Assembly (NCBI GenBank): GCA_011056555.1
Contig: DSEQ01000033.1
Coordinates: 1-64,000 of the forward strand
Direction: 5' to 3'
DNA from: Candidatus Zixiibacteriota bacterium
GTDB lineage: Bacteria > Zixibacteria > MSB-5A5 > JAABVY01
Length of the DNA: 64,000 nucleotides
Under the pieces are notes generated by a model, which was given only the letters and a program-made list of their open reading frames with translations, did not search any database and was not told where the DNA came from. A program made the position numbers and the translations under genes. This document shows, one piece after another, positions 28,090 to 38,256 of the stretch. Position 1 is the first letter of the stretch; every line of letters starts with the position of its first letter.

Positions 28090-29256
28090 CTACTCAACTG
28101 TTCTAAGCCCGTCAACTATTGAGGTTCTGACTGCTTTTATGACGGGCACCAGCGATGCCAGTATACCAACAATAACCAGCGCAGGTCCAACCCAGGCCAG
28201 GGTTATCCATTCGAATTTCACCTGTCCGAGAAAAGGCATCAGGGCTTTAAATAGTATTATCCCGGGCCAGATTAACGCTGCCCCCAGAATTGCTCCCAAA
28301 ATCGCTACAAATAATGATTCTCCGAAATTTAGGGTAATTAGATGCCTTGCCCTGAATCCCAGAGTTTTAAGCACCGCATTCTCATTAATGCGTTCCCGTG
28401 CCACCATGGACATAGTATTTATAAGCACCAGCAGGATAACACCGATCATCAAATACGAACTCACCTTGAGGGCTGTTATAATTGTCCTGAATCTGTCAAT
28501 CTGCGCGGTAGCATACGCATTCACAGGTTTAGTGCTGGTTTCCATATCGCTGTTCATGAAGAGAGAATCGACCCGGGCGGCAATCTCCGCCGCGTCATCG
28601 GGAGGATCGGCCAGAAGCTCGATCCAGCCCACCTGGTGCTCGAGTTCCGGAGAGACTTCCTGCCCGATGGCCCGGCGGAAATAATCCCCCCTGATAAACA
28701 TCATATCGAGCTGCTGATTTTCCTCCCGCTTGAATGCGAGAGTACCGACTATCTCTACTTCCAGGCTCAGCGTCTCGAAATAATCACTCCCAATCGTGAC
28801 AACATCGCCTTCTTCCCAGCCGTTTTTCAGTTTCAGATGAGGAGTGATAAGTGCGCCATTGGTTGTGTTCTTGAAGTCCTCAATATCTTCTTCCGATACT
28901 TCCCAGTCCGTTCTGATTTTATAAAAGTTGTCCTGATCTATTGCCATCCGCATGAAGAATTCCTCCGGATCATCGCCGTACCTGAAGCCTATAAAGAATC
29001 CATAAGTGGCCGCTTTGACACCCTCCACCTGCCTCATTTTTTCAATGTGGGAATACGGCAGAAACTGCATCTGCGAGGTTTTATGCGTCGTGATCAGGTG
29101 ACCCGGTATCAGGTCGCTTTCAGAGAAACTGAAAACCTCCAGGATATTACGTACGATGCCGAATGCCATGATGGTGATTGCCAGCCCCAGTATGGTAAGA
29201 ATGGTGCGGAGCTTATGGCGAAAGGCATTCTTAACTATCAGATTTAGGAATTTCAT
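28090..29256 (-). CDS. MacB/FtsX-type ABC permease
   Basis: A 388-residue permease of the usual length: N-terminal helix (LRTILTILGLAITIMAFGIV), a periplasmic domain of about 220 residues, three C-terminal helices and the family motif ARERINENAVLKTLGFRARHL. Together with the following, longer permease it would form a heterodimeric membrane unit powered by the adjacent ATPase. The start lies 3 bp from the ATPase stop, so the genes are cotranscribed. Lipoprotein release (Lol-like) and efflux (MacB-like) are both possible functions; sequence alone does not separate them. Confidence 0.85.
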   Translation of the reverse strand: MKFLNLIVKNAFRHKLRTILTILGLAITIMAFGIVRNILEVFSFSESDLIPGHLITTHKTSQMQFLPYSHIEKMRQVEGVKAATYGFFIGFRYGDDPEEFFMRMAIDQDNFYKIRTDWEVSEEDIEDFKNTTNGALITPHLKLKNGWEEGDVVTIGSDYFETLSLEVEIVGTLAFKREENQQLDMMFIRGDYFRRAIGQEVSPELEHQVGWIELLADPPDDAAEIAARVDSLFMNSDMETSTKPVNAYATAQIDRFRTIITALKVSSYLMIGVILLVLINTMSMVARERINENAVLKTLGFRARHLITLNFGESLFVAILGAILGAALIWPGIILFKALMPFLGQVKFEWITLAWVGPALVIVGILASLVPVIKAVRTSIVDGLRTVE

Positions 29257-29259
29257 GAT

Positions 29260-29934
29260 CTAAGTCAACTCCCCTTTATCGAGATGCCTGACAACTTTTG
29301 CTGCATCCGCCGCACGGGGATCATGAGTGACCATAATGATGGTCATATTGAATTCACTATTCAGGCGGCTCATCAGGGTCATGATTGACTCCGCCGATTG
29401 ACGGTCCAGATCACCGGTGGGCTCGTCGGCCAGAAGGATCGAAGGATCGGTTACTATTGCCCGGGCAATCGCCACCCGCTGTTCCTGGCCGCCCGAAAGC
29501 TGCCTCGGATAGTGGTTCATCCTGTCCGCCAGTCCTACGATTGCAAGCGCTGCTTCCACATGCTTGCGGCGTTCATAGCCGCTGAGCTTGGTCAAAAGCA
29601 GCGGCAATTCCACGTTGTCAAAGGCGGTCAGAACAGGTATCAGATTGTAAAACTGGAATATGAACCCGATATGCGTCGCACGCCAATGGGCCAGCTGGCC
29701 CTCCGTCAAGGCCGCGACTGACTCACCCGCAACCGAAAGATCGCCCCTGGTAGGACGGTCGATGCCTGCTATCAGGTTCAGGAGGGTGGTCTTGCCCGAT
29801 CCGGAAGGACCCATGAGGGCCAGAAACTCCCCCTTGGGCACGTCAAGGTTAATATCATAAAGAACCGGGATGCGCATGTCATCCCTGATATATTCTTTGT
29901 AAAGATTTCTTGTTTGTACTATAGATTCTGCCAT
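29260..29934 (-). CDS. ABC transporter ATPase (LolD/MacB type)
   Basis: A 224-residue nucleotide-binding subunit with Walker [10 protein letters not shown] (about 41-49), signature [14 protein letters not shown], Walker [13 protein letters not shown] and the switch His in VTHDP. The size and the N-terminus ([27 protein letters not shown]) match the LolD/MacB/FtsE class. The signature has Glu-Gln (GGQEQ) where many have Gln-Gln. GAGAAG precedes the ATG. It lies between the membrane fusion protein gene and the two permease genes. Confidence 0.88.
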   Translation of the reverse strand: MAESIVQTRNLYKEYIRDDMRIPVLYDINLDVPKGEFLALMGPSGSGKTTLLNLIAGIDRPTRGDLSVAGESVAALTEGQLAHWRATHIGFIFQFYNLIPVLTAFDNVELPLLLTKLSGYERRKHVEAALAIVGLADRMNHYPRQLSGGQEQRVAIARAIVTDPSILLADEPTGDLDRQSAESIMTLMSRLNSEFNMTIIMVTHDPRAADAAKVVRHLDKGELT

Positions 29935-29965
29935 ACTACTTCTCTATCTTCAAATATTTTTTCTC

Positions 29966-31219
29966 TTAATCACCAACTTCTATCTTGTCGCCGTCCTTAA
30001 GGCTGCTGGGAGGGGTCAATACAACCTCGTCCCCTTCCTCCAGCCCCGCGAGAATCTCGACTGTGCGTCCGACAGTCTTACCGGTTTCGACCGTTTTTTT
30101 CTCTACCACATTCCCCTTGACCAGGTAAACGTATTTCTCACCGTCTTCTTCGATAACAGCATTCTGCGAGACTCCCAGGAATGACGGCTCCTCGACCTCG
30201 AGAGGTTTTTCATCCGGGCTCATGAAGTAAATCCGTGCAGACATCTCGGGATAAATCAGGCTGTCTAACTGGTTAAAGGCAATGCGGGTCATAATCGTAG
30301 CCGAAGCCCGGTTGGCCGTGGGAACAATGTTCTTTACAGAGCCCCTGTAGCGCACCTCAGGGTAGGCATCAAGCACAATTTCGCAGGGCTGCCCGACATT
30401 GACCTTCTGTATATTCGACTCGGAGACATCAGCCTCAACTTCAAGGGAACTCATATCCGCTAATACAACCACCGCTCCCCTCGAGGACGCCGAGGAGGCC
30501 ATGGGCGCTACGATATCACCGATTTCCGCCATTTTGGTTATGACTTTTCCGGTAAATGGGGCAGTCACAAATGTATTTTCAAGATCTATCTCTGCATTTC
30601 TCAACTGTGCCCGGCGGGCCTCGACTGTCGCGGCGGCCATATCCAAACGCGCCTTGTAAGTCTGCAGCTCCTCCTCGGTTCCTGAACCGGCCTGGAATAA
30701 CTTCAGATTTAATTCATATTTAGCGGCGGCATCCGCACTATCTGCTCGGGCGTACTTCAAATTTGCGCGGGCCAGATCAAGCATGGCGCGCACATCCGCA
30801 TTCTCGATTCTGGCAATTATTTGCCCTTCTTCCACCAGGTCGCCCTCCTCCACCGCCATATATTCCAGACGGCCCGTTGCTTTTGAGGCTACGGCAGACT
30901 GACGCTGCGCGACGACATAGCCGGAAGCTGAGAGAGTGGCCTGGGCCGAGGCGCCCTTGACCAGCCGCACGTTTGTTGTGTCCACTTTCTTGCCCTGCTT
31001 GATCCTGTCCAAAACGATGAAATATCCGATGACCATCGCAGCCACGACCAGAATCCAGGGTATAAATTTGGGCCATCTGCGGCGCTTTATTCTCTCTTCC
31101 TTTAACCTGTTGATCCTCAGTGCAGAAAGATCAGCAGTTTCAGGATTGTTAGTTTGGTTATTCTCTTTTTCGTCCATCCTGTATTCTTTAATCCTTGATC
31201 GGGTGGTTTCTCTGCTCAT
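29966..31219 (-). CDS. HlyD/MacA-type periplasmic membrane fusion protein
   Basis: A 417-residue protein with a charged cytoplasmic leader, one membrane helix (FIPWILVVAAMVIGYFIVL, about 52-70), then the standard adaptor layout. The lipoyl/barrel-sandwich halves (SASGYVVAQRQSAVASKATGRLEYMAVEEGDLVEEGQIIARI ... FVTAPFTGKVITKMAEIGDIV) flank an alpha-hairpin, followed by a beta-barrel and the membrane-proximal domain. It links the inner-membrane ABC permeases to the outer membrane; no TolC-like gene is nearby. The start is uncertain: ATG at 31219 or 31177, neither with a strong ribosome-binding site. First gene of the exporter operon. Confidence 0.85.
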   Translation of the reverse strand: MSRETTRSRIKEYRMDEKENNQTNNPETADLSALRINRLKEERIKRRRWPKFIPWILVVAAMVIGYFIVLDRIKQGKKVDTTNVRLVKGASAQATLSASGYVVAQRQSAVASKATGRLEYMAVEEGDLVEEGQIIARIENADVRAMLDLARANLKYARADSADAAAKYELNLKLFQAGSGTEEELQTYKARLDMAAATVEARRAQLRNAEIDLENTFVTAPFTGKVITKMAEIGDIVAPMASSASSRGAVVVLADMSSLEVEADVSESNIQKVNVGQPCEIVLDAYPEVRYRGSVKNIVPTANRASATIMTRIAFNQLDSLIYPEMSARIYFMSPDEKPLEVEEPSFLGVSQNAVIEEDGEKYVYLVKGNVVEKKTVETGKTVGRTVEILAGLEEGDEVVLTPPSSLKDGDKIEVGD

Positions 31220-31502
31220 CTTTTATTCGCCTATATTTATGGAATTATTTCAATTTGTCAATCAGCAATCCAATAACTGTTTGGTTTTATATACCTTACC
31301 ACCACTTACGGCGCTTTATTCGGGATGTTGCACAAAAAACTCTGTTATCGTGAAATATACCACATTGCATCTACATATAACTCATTCATGGATATATAAT
31401 TACGAAAAGGAAACATTCGTGTCGCCATGAGCCTTATAGGAGTAATATATTAATAGTGACTTGCGCTGAACCTTTTGAACCTATATTATATCATAAATTA
31501 AT

Positions 31503-31967
31503 ATGAATACAAAAGAACTGATTGAGGATTTTCTACAGAAGAAGCGCATTGCTTTTGCCGGCGTATCTTCAAGTGAGAAGGATTTCAGCCGAATTTTGAT
31601 GAATGACCTGGTCAAGCGCGGCTATGAGATTGTGCCTGTCAATCCTAATATTGATGAGATTGGCGGCATGAAATCCTATGCCAGCGTGAAGGAAATAGAG
31701 CCTCCTGTGGAGGCTGTGCTTATAATGACAAAACCGGAAGCCGCAGTAAATATATTGCAGGATAGTATTGAGGCTAATATTCCATTGGTGTGGCTATACC
31801 GAGGAGCGGGTAAAGGCTCTGTAAGTAATGAAGCGATAGAGCTGGCGAAGGAAAAAGACATCCGCGTAATACCCGGCTTCTGTCCCTATATGTTTTTGCC
31901 AGATAGCGGGCTGATTCACAAAATTCACGGCTTCTTTATGAAGATTGCCGGCAGCTATCCCAAATAG
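31503..31967 (+). CDS. CoA-binding domain protein (YccU-like)
   Basis: A 154-residue Rossmann-fold protein of the CoA_binding_2 family: AFAGVSSSEKDFSRILMNDL near residues 17-36, VPVNPN, and VWLYRGAGKGSVSNEAIELAKEKDIRVIPGFCPYMFL. The family binds CoA or acyl-CoA; a specific reaction is not known. No ribosome-binding site is seen before the ATG at 31503. The 283 bp upstream, back to the divergent exporter operon, contain no other recognisable gene. It converges with the aspartase/fumarase gene. Confidence 0.8.
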   Translation: MNTKELIEDFLQKKRIAFAGVSSSEKDFSRILMNDLVKRGYEIVPVNPNIDEIGGMKSYASVKEIEPPVEAVLIMTKPEAAVNILQDSIEANIPLVWLYRGAGKGSVSNEAIELAKEKDIRVIPGFCPYMFLPDSGLIHKIHGFFMKIAGSYPK

Positions 31968-31979
31968 TCTCGGAGGATA

Positions 31980-33374
31980 TTAATCCTTGCCCGGAATTCC
32001 CGGCTCAGTCAGCTTTTCCGGCGATAAATACTTGTCAAGCTCCTCTTCTTTCAGATACCCCTTTTCGCCCACAATCTGCTTGATCGGCTTTCCGCTTTTA
32101 GCCGATTCCTTCGCGACTTCAGCCGCCTTCAGGTACCCGATTACGGTATTGAGTGCGGTCACCATAGCAAACGAATTCTCGGCATAAGCTTTACATCTTT
32201 CCGGATTGGCGGTGACATTCTTCAAACAGCGCTCGTTGAACGATCTTAAACCACCTGTCAATATCCGCAGAGATTCGATCAGGGTGTCCGCGATAAGCGG
32301 CATCATGACATTCAAATCGAGTTGACCTGCGCCCCCGGCATTAGCTATTGTCAGGTCATTGCCGATCACTCTGTAACAGACCATGTTGAGCATCTCGGCC
32401 AGGACAGGATTGACTTTACCGGGCATAATTGAGGATCCGGGCTGAACAGCAGGAAGATTTATTTCCAGCAGACCTGTACGTGGGCCCGAGGATAGGAGCC
32501 TGAAATCGTTGGCGATTCTCCCCAGATCAGAGGCCAGGCCGCGCAGCGCGCCGGAGAGATTAACAAACGGCCGCATGGACTGCATTGCCTCGAAATAATT
32601 ATCCGCCATTTTCAAATCTGCATCTATCAGCCTGGAAAGAGTTTCAGCCATTTTCTGACGGTATTTTGGATGGACGTTTAATCCGGTTCCCGCAGCCGAC
32701 CCTCCGATTCCTAGCTTTTTCAGATCCACCGCGGCTGTTTTTATACTCTGGAGATGTTTTTCAAGGTTGTCGGCGTAGCCCCCGAATTCCTGGCCCAATC
32801 TAATCGGAACTGCATCCTGGAGATGTGTGCGGGCGGATTTTATTATATCATCAAATTCTTTGGCTTTATGCTGCATGAGTTTTATGGTCTCTTCCAGCGC
32901 CGGATAGAAATCTTTCAAGAGTTGAAGCGCCGCCAGCCTGATTGCTGTCGGGATAACGTCATTGGTGGATTGGGCCATATTGACATGGTCATTTGGATGA
33001 ACATGCTCATATTTCCCCAGTTTCCCGCCCAGTGATTTATTGGCCAGGTTGGACAGAACCTCGTTGACATTCATGTGATGCGAGGTGCCCGCTCCAGCCT
33101 GGAAGATATCCACAACAAAATGCTCATCGTATTTGCCGGCGAGAATCTCATCGGCAGCTTCTACGATAGCCTCAGCCTGCTCCTTATCCAGCAGCCCCAG
33201 ATCTTTGTGAACCATTGCGGCAGCCTTTTTTATCTGAACTGTGGCGTAAATAAATTCCCTATATCCTGTCCGTCCCGAAACCTTGAAATTCTCGACTGCG
33301 CGGGCAGTCTGCGCACCGTAAAGGGCATCATCCGGAATTTCTATTTCGCCCATGGAATCTTTTTCAGTTCTCAT
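31980..33374 (-). CDS. Aspartate ammonia-lyase / class II fumarase superfamily enzyme
   Basis: A 464-residue homotetrameric lyase. The superfamily signature GSSIMPGKVNP is present at about 315-325, as are HPNDHVNMAQSTND near 126-139 and AGAGTSHHMNVNEV. Details around the signature (SGPRTGLLEINLPAVQPGSSIMP...VLAEMLNMVCYRVIGND...AGQLDLNVMMP) resemble aspartase more than FumC, whereas SIMPGKVNP and the N-terminus RTEKDSMGEIEIPDDALYGAQT are shared with fumarases. Aspartase would give fumarate and ammonia from aspartate; fumarase would feed the TCA cycle. I favour aspartase moderately. GAGGAAGG precedes the ATG. It is transcribed singly. Confidence 0.8.
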   Translation of the reverse strand: MRTEKDSMGEIEIPDDALYGAQTARAVENFKVSGRTGYREFIYATVQIKKAAAMVHKDLGLLDKEQAEAIVEAADEILAGKYDEHFVVDIFQAGAGTSHHMNVNEVLSNLANKSLGGKLGKYEHVHPNDHVNMAQSTNDVIPTAIRLAALQLLKDFYPALEETIKLMQHKAKEFDDIIKSARTHLQDAVPIRLGQEFGGYADNLEKHLQSIKTAAVDLKKLGIGGSAAGTGLNVHPKYRQKMAETLSRLIDADLKMADNYFEAMQSMRPFVNLSGALRGLASDLGRIANDFRLLSSGPRTGLLEINLPAVQPGSSIMPGKVNPVLAEMLNMVCYRVIGNDLTIANAGGAGQLDLNVMMPLIADTLIESLRILTGGLRSFNERCLKNVTANPERCKAYAENSFAMVTALNTVIGYLKAAEVAKESAKSGKPIKQIVGEKGYLKEEELDKYLSPEKLTEPGIPGKD

Positions 33375-33465
33375 ATGCCTTCCTCTTTTTATTTGGATCT
33401 TACGGAAGTATTTAACATACCGCCGATTCCGGCTGTTCCGGCTATCGGGTAAGAGCTATATTCTA

Positions 33466-33493
33466 ATAAAAAACCGGAGTTGGCCTCCGGCTT
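33466..33493 (-). terminator. Rho-independent terminator of the ferritin-like gene
   Basis: On the minus strand CCGGAG (33490-33485 reading left) pairs with CTCCGG (33479-33474) and a run of T follows (33473-33467). It lies about 25 bp after the stop of the leftward ferritin-like gene and before the promoterless start of the aspartase gene, so it separates the two. Confidence 0.8.
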
Positions 33494-33516
33494 GTGAAAT
33501 CAAGATACCAGGACTA

Positions 33517-34005
33517 CTATTTTTCGAACTCTTTCATCATCTTCGTGATCTTATTGACATGCACGTTCTCGAATTTGGACAGGTATTTGAACATTTCCTT
33601 GCCCCTGGGATCATCAACCTTTTCGGCCATGCCGGCATAGTGGTCACGGGCGCGCTTCTCGAGCATCAAAGCAATTTCGAGGATTCGCATGGGCGAAGTT
33701 TTTTCTGTGATTTCGTCGATATACTCATCATGAACATCCTCAACCTGCTCGTCAATATTCGGAAGCCCGGGCTGCAGCATTATATCGTTATAAGGCGCCC
33801 AAATTTCGGAACGGACTAGATTGTCATACTGCCTTTCAAGAATCTTGTAATGATCCTTCTCTTCGGATGCGAGCGTTGCCAGAAGGTCCTTCAGCCTTTG
33901 CTCGCTGGTGGAATGCATTCCCTTCATATAAAAAACATAAGCGGCCAGCTCGGCCTTGATGCCTTCATTCAGTCCATCCAATACCGTTTGAGAAACAGGG
34001 GACAT
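33517..34005 (-). CDS. Ferritin-like diiron protein (rubrerythrin-related)
   Basis: A 162-residue all-helical protein with two E...ExxH-type repeats expected of a ferritin-like diiron site: Glu in EGIKAELAAYVFY (about 14-26), LASEEKDHYKIL (about 46-57), then EIALMLEKRARDHYAGM and LSKFENVHVNKI near the C-terminus. It lacks a rubredoxin domain. Likely roles are peroxide reduction or iron handling; the neighbourhood, upstream of a respiratory operon, does not settle this. AGGAGG precedes the ATG at 34005, and a terminator follows. Confidence 0.83.
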   Translation of the reverse strand: MSPVSQTVLDGLNEGIKAELAAYVFYMKGMHSTSEQRLKDLLATLASEEKDHYKILERQYDNLVRSEIWAPYNDIMLQPGLPNIDEQVEDVHDEYIDEITEKTSPMRILEIALMLEKRARDHYAGMAEKVDDPRGKEMFKYLSKFENVHVNKITKMMKEFEK

Positions 34006-34428
34006 ACGTCTTCCTCCTAATCAGTTTTATCAAATTAATCTGCTAAAATAACATCAACATTAACATCTGTCAATTGTTCCGTGGGCAATCCGGTCTAATT
34101 TCGTTAATTGCCGGGTACATCGGCATATTTATATTGACAGGTAAGCTCTGTTTAAATAAACTAACTAATTATGTCTGAATTGAGGTGAAGACTCTTTATC
34201 TGGATCCAAAGCGGCATTTCAAGCAGAAATAAGTACAGGGAAGGGAAAATTCGATTATGACACGAACCCGGGCCGTGCATTGATATGAAACTGTAAATTT
34301 TTGAAACCTTCCACGAGGTGGTGCGGTTTTTATTCAGCTAATTATCATTTTGGTGTGCTTTGAAATTTAAAATAAACTGATCGATCAATGTCCCGCAGTG
34401 ATGAACTGAGATTATAAAGGGTCAGGCT
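34006..34428. other. Intergenic region upstream of the respiratory operon
   Basis: This 423-bp AT-rich gap between divergent genes must carry the promoter of the alternative complex III/oxidase operon. One hairpin is visible at about 34304-34328 (AAACC..TCCAC-GAG-GTGGT..GGTTT) followed by a T-rich tract, which could be an attenuator or leader terminator about 100 bp before actA. I see no small gene. AAAGGG at 34417-34422 supports the TTG start of actA. Confidence 0.4.
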
Positions 34429-35145
34429 TTGAAGGTTACGTATTTCATAAAGAAAAGAATCCTGCTTATCCTAATCGTTATTATTTTTCTAATCATAGGT
34501 TACAATTTTGCCGCCAATGTCTATAATAATGTCGGCTATACGCCGGACCAGCCGATTCCATTTTCGCACAAAATTCATGCAGGCGACAATAAAATAGACT
34601 GCCTGTACTGCCACCATGCCGCCGAAAAAGGTCCCTATGCCGGAATCCCTGCTATGGAAAACTGTATGGGCTGTCATTCGGTGGTGGCAATCGACAAAGA
34701 GAATATCCAGCAGCTCACCAGGATTTACAGCGAAGGAAAATCGATAGAATGGGTGCGGGTGCACAGGCTTCCGGACCACTCCTATTTCAACCATAAATGG
34801 CATGTCAATGCCGGTGTTGAATGTGAGACCTGTCATGGCGATGTGGCCGGGATGGCCGTGATCGGACAGGTGAATCGGCTGGAGATGGGTGACTGCATTC
34901 AATGTCATCGCAACAGCGATTATTCACAGCAGTATGCAGCCAGATTGAAGCCCGGAGATAAGGCATCGATTGCCAATAATGTTCGCTGGTATCCATACTT
35001 GAAATACATCGACAGTCTGACATTAAAAAGCGCCGAGGCGAAGGGTATCGAAGCGCTAAAGAAAGATACCCTTGATGTCGAGCCCGCGACCGGGATTTTC
35101 CCGCATCATAATGCTTCGGTTCAATGTAATATCTGTCACAATTGA
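34429..35145 (+). CDS. actA: Alternative complex III pentahaem cytochrome c subunit ActA
   Basis: A 238-residue membrane-anchored multihaem cytochrome: one N-terminal helix (about 10-28) then five CxxCH haem sites with first Cys near residues 58, 79, 132, 156 and 233. Pentahaem ActA subunits of alternative complex III have this count and arrangement, with additional His residues available as distal ligands. It passes electrons from the ActB module towards the cytochrome c carrier in the periplasm. The start is TTG with AAAGGG six bases upstream. It opens an operon in which most neighbours overlap or lie within 20 bp. Confidence 0.9.
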   Translation: MKVTYFIKKRILLILIVIIFLIIGYNFAANVYNNVGYTPDQPIPFSHKIHAGDNKIDCLYCHHAAEKGPYAGIPAMENCMGCHSVVAIDKENIQQLTRIYSEGKSIEWVRVHRLPDHSYFNHKWHVNAGVECETCHGDVAGMAVIGQVNRLEMGDCIQCHRNSDYSQQYAARLKPGDKASIANNVRWYPYLKYIDSLTLKSAEAKGIEALKKDTLDVEPATGIFPHHNASVQCNICHN

Positions 35146-35157
35146 TCTGGAATAATT

Positions 35158-38100
35158 ATGACTGATAAGAAAAAAAGATACTGGTCCACGCTTGAGGAAT
35201 ATTATCACGATCCCGAGGTAAAACGTCTTCGCCGGGAGGAATTTTTCAATAAGCCTGAAAAAGCGTTCAAGCAGGATTTTGGTCCCCAGGGATTCAGCCG
35301 CAGAGATTTTATGAAGCTGGGGGGTGCAGCGGCGATTTTCTCCATGATAGCCTGCGGCAATCGACCAGTCGAGAAAATCGTACCTTATGTCAGTCAGCCG
35401 GAGGAGATCACTCTCGGTATTCCCAACTATTATGCCTCTACCTGCACAGCGTGTCCGGCCGCCTGTGGATTGGTGGTGAAAACACGTGAAGGACGGCCGA
35501 TCAAGATGGAGGGCAATCCGGAACATCCCGTCAACAAGGGGCGGCTGTGTGCACGAGGCCAGGCATCGCTTCTGGATCTTTATGATCCGGGACGCCTGCG
35601 AAATCCTGTGAAGATCGTTGCCGATGGATCAAGAGAGAAAATCGAGTTCGCTGATGCTGATCAAGACATTGTTGGCCGGCTGAAAAATGCCGAGGGACAG
35701 GTGGTGCTTCTGACAGGCGCATATCATGGTCCCGCCAAATTGGACCTGGTCAATAAATTCCTGAATATTTTCGATAACGGCAGGCATTACAAATATGAAG
35801 CTCTTTTTGATGACGGCTATGCCCGCTCCCGTCAGCAGGGCTTCGGATCGAATAAGCTCCCGCAGTATCATCTGGATAATGCTGATGTGGTGGTTCTCCT
35901 CGGGTCCGACCTGTTTGCTTCAGGGCGTGACCGTGTCCGGCACATGCGTGATTTCGCTGAAAAAAGGAAGATTAAGGACAATCATATGTCCAGAGTATAT
36001 GCTTTCGAGCCGGCAATGTCCGAGATGGGCTCGAATGCCGATGAGCGCTACCCGGTGAAAATGTCCGACCTGCCGGTGCTGGCCGGCGCTCTTATGTTGC
36101 AGTTGATTTATATGGACAAGCGTGTGCCCGGGCTGGCCCAGCGAATCTCCGCTGATATTGTGCGGAAATTTGATCCCTATGAGATTGAAGAGAAGCTCGG
36201 GCTCCCCATGGGGACTATAAAGAAGATCTCGGATGATCTCTGGAATAACCGCGGCAGGTCGATCATACTCTCGGAATCATTTGCCGATCAGGGACAGAAT
36301 TCTCAGGCACTTCACCAGCTAGTCCATGTACTCAATTCTCTTCTGGACAATGAAAGCGGCACTATCGAGACGGACTCAATTCCAGACAGCCATATTTTGA
36401 GCGGCTATGGCGATCTCAGGCAGCTCGTAAATGATATGAATAGCGGTCGGGTTTCGGCGATTTTGATTGCTGGAACAAATCCTCTATACAGCCTGCCGGA
36501 TGATTTCGGATTTGCCGAAGCATTGAAGCATGTCCCGCTGAGAATATCATTGGATGACAGGATTAATGAGACCGCCGAATTATGCGAATATGTCCTGCCC
36601 GGATTGCATGGCGCCGAATGCTGGGGAGATTCGGAGCCATACACCGGGCTTTATGCTATCCAGCAGCCGACCATAACTCCGCTCTGGAATAATCGTCAGC
36701 TCGAGGATTCGCTTATCGCCTTCGGATTCGGCCTTGGTGTTCAGGATTTCTCATCCGCTGAAGCGCCCATTAAATTCTATGATTATGTTAAAAAGTACTG
36801 GCAGAATAATATTTATAGAGATGCCGGACTGGCCGGAGATTTCCAGAGTTTCTGGGTTAAAGTTCTTCAGCATGGCTTCTTTGAATCGAAATCTTATAAA
36901 ACCGGGGGCCTCGGGGCGACCGAATTGGGGATTGAGCCCGTTGCGGCTCTCGGGAGAGTCAATGGCCTTTCCAATGGGCCCGAACTTATTCTGAGCGCAT
37001 CCTCTATTCACATTGACGGTCGTTCGATGAATAACGCCTGGCTCCTGGAGACTCCCGACCCGGTTTCACGTATCGCCTGGGATAATTACCTTGCCATTGC
37101 TCCCTCACGCGCCCATGAAATGGGCCTGAAAGAGGGAGACGTTGTAACCTTGACTATCAATGGCAAATCTCTTGATGTCCCGGTGCATCTTGCTCCCGGA
37201 ACACATAAAGATTCGGCTGTCATCATGGTTGGCTGGGGCAGGACCTCGGTCGGCGATGTCGGTAATAAAGCAGGGGTGAATGCCTTCAAGCTCGCGAAAA
37301 GTATAGATTCTGATATCCACTACACCTTAACCGGAGTTGAGCTTACGAAATCCGGTAAGCGTATTCCGCTGGCGTCAGTCCAGGGACATAACTATATCGA
37401 ACATCGTCCCATTCTCTATGAAACCACGCTGGAAGAATATAGAGAAGATCCAACCGCCGGCCGGCACCAGGGACATGGCTCACAGCAGACACTCTGGAAA
37501 AAAGATCACCGCTATCCCGGTCATAAATGGGGTATGGTAATAGATCTGAATTCATGCATCGGCTGCAACGCTTGCATGACCGCTTGTCAGGTCGAGAACA
37601 ATATTCCGGTGGTTGGCAAAAACGAAGTTCTGAACGGGCGTGAGATGCACTGGATCCGTGTCGACCGCTACTATTCAGGAGAGGAGAATAATCCGGATAC
37701 TATTCATCAGCCCATGCTATGTCATCACTGCGATGATGCTCCCTGCGAGACGGTCTGCCCGGTTCTTGCTACCGTGCATAATGACGAGGGCCTTAATTTG
37801 CAGATATATAACCGCTGCGTGGGAACCAGGTATTGTTCAAACAACTGCCCCTACAAAGTCAGGAGATTCAACTACTACGATTATTACGAGAGTGCCTATA
37901 AAGAAAAGCCCCTGCACATGCTTTTGAATCCGGATGTGACTGTCCGCAGCAAGGGTGTGATGGAAAAATGCACATTCTGTATCCAGAGAATTCGTGACGC
38001 GCGGCATCAGGCAAAGTCCAGGGGTCAGCCGATTGGCCCGGATGAGGTCCAGACCGCCTGCCAGCAGACCTGTCCGGCGGGTGCGATATCATTTGGCGAT

Positions 38101-38256
38101 CTGAATCAGAAGGACAGCCTTGTCTCGAAAGAATCTCATCAGCCCAGAGCCTTCAAAGCTCTGGTAGAGTTGAATATCGATCCGAATGTTTCCTACCTGA
38201 CACTGGTAAGGAACAAGGATGCGAAAAAAGATAAGCATGAAGATGAAGAGCACTGA
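35158..38256 (+). CDS. actB: Alternative complex III molybdopterin-like / iron-sulfur subunit ActB
   Basis: A 1032-residue fusion typical of ActB. The N-terminus has a twin-arginine-like motif ([14 protein letters not shown], about 43-56) followed by a lipobox-like IACG. Next is a molybdopterin-oxidoreductase-like domain ([26 protein letters not shown]) that in characterised ActB lacks the cofactor. The C-terminal 250 residues form a four-cluster ferredoxin domain: [39 protein letters not shown] and CTFCIQRI with a final CQQTCP. It lies 12 bp after actA and overlaps actC by 38 bp. It mediates electron transfer on the periplasmic face during quinol oxidation. Confidence 0.92.
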   Translation: MTDKKKRYWSTLEEYYHDPEVKRLRREEFFNKPEKAFKQDFGPQGFSRRDFMKLGGAAAIFSMIACGNRPVEKIVPYVSQPEEITLGIPNYYASTCTACPAACGLVVKTREGRPIKMEGNPEHPVNKGRLCARGQASLLDLYDPGRLRNPVKIVADGSREKIEFADADQDIVGRLKNAEGQVVLLTGAYHGPAKLDLVNKFLNIFDNGRHYKYEALFDDGYARSRQQGFGSNKLPQYHLDNADVVVLLGSDLFASGRDRVRHMRDFAEKRKIKDNHMSRVYAFEPAMSEMGSNADERYPVKMSDLPVLAGALMLQLIYMDKRVPGLAQRISADIVRKFDPYEIEEKLGLPMGTIKKISDDLWNNRGRSIILSESFADQGQNSQALHQLVHVLNSLLDNESGTIETDSIPDSHILSGYGDLRQLVNDMNSGRVSAILIAGTNPLYSLPDDFGFAEALKHVPLRISLDDRINETAELCEYVLPGLHGAECWGDSEPYTGLYAIQQPTITPLWNNRQLEDSLIAFGFGLGVQDFSSAEAPIKFYDYVKKYWQNNIYRDAGLAGDFQSFWVKVLQHGFFESKSYKTGGLGATELGIEPVAALGRVNGLSNGPELILSASSIHIDGRSMNNAWLLETPDPVSRIAWDNYLAIAPSRAHEMGLKEGDVVTLTINGKSLDVPVHLAPGTHKDSAVIMVGWGRTSVGDVGNKAGVNAFKLAKSIDSDIHYTLTGVELTKSGKRIPLASVQGHNYIEHRPILYETTLEEYREDPTAGRHQGHGSQQTLWKKDHRYPGHKWGMVIDLNSCIGCNACMTACQVENNIPVVGKNEVLNGREMHWIRVDRYYSGEENNPDTIHQPMLCHHCDDAPCETVCPVLATVHNDEGLNLQIYNRCVGTRYCSNNCPYKVRRFNYYDYYESAYKEKPLHMLLNPDVTVRSKGVMEKCTFCIQRIRDARHQAKSRGQPIGPDEVQTACQQTCPAGAISFGDLNQKDSLVSKESHQPRAFKALVELNIDPNVSYLTLVRNKDAKKDKHEDEEH

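Noticed and set aside
38219-38256. Frameshift or programmed shift between actB and actC
   Set aside because: Both frames have normal ends; actC has its own AAGGA site and the overlap is the ordinary coupling seen throughout this operon.
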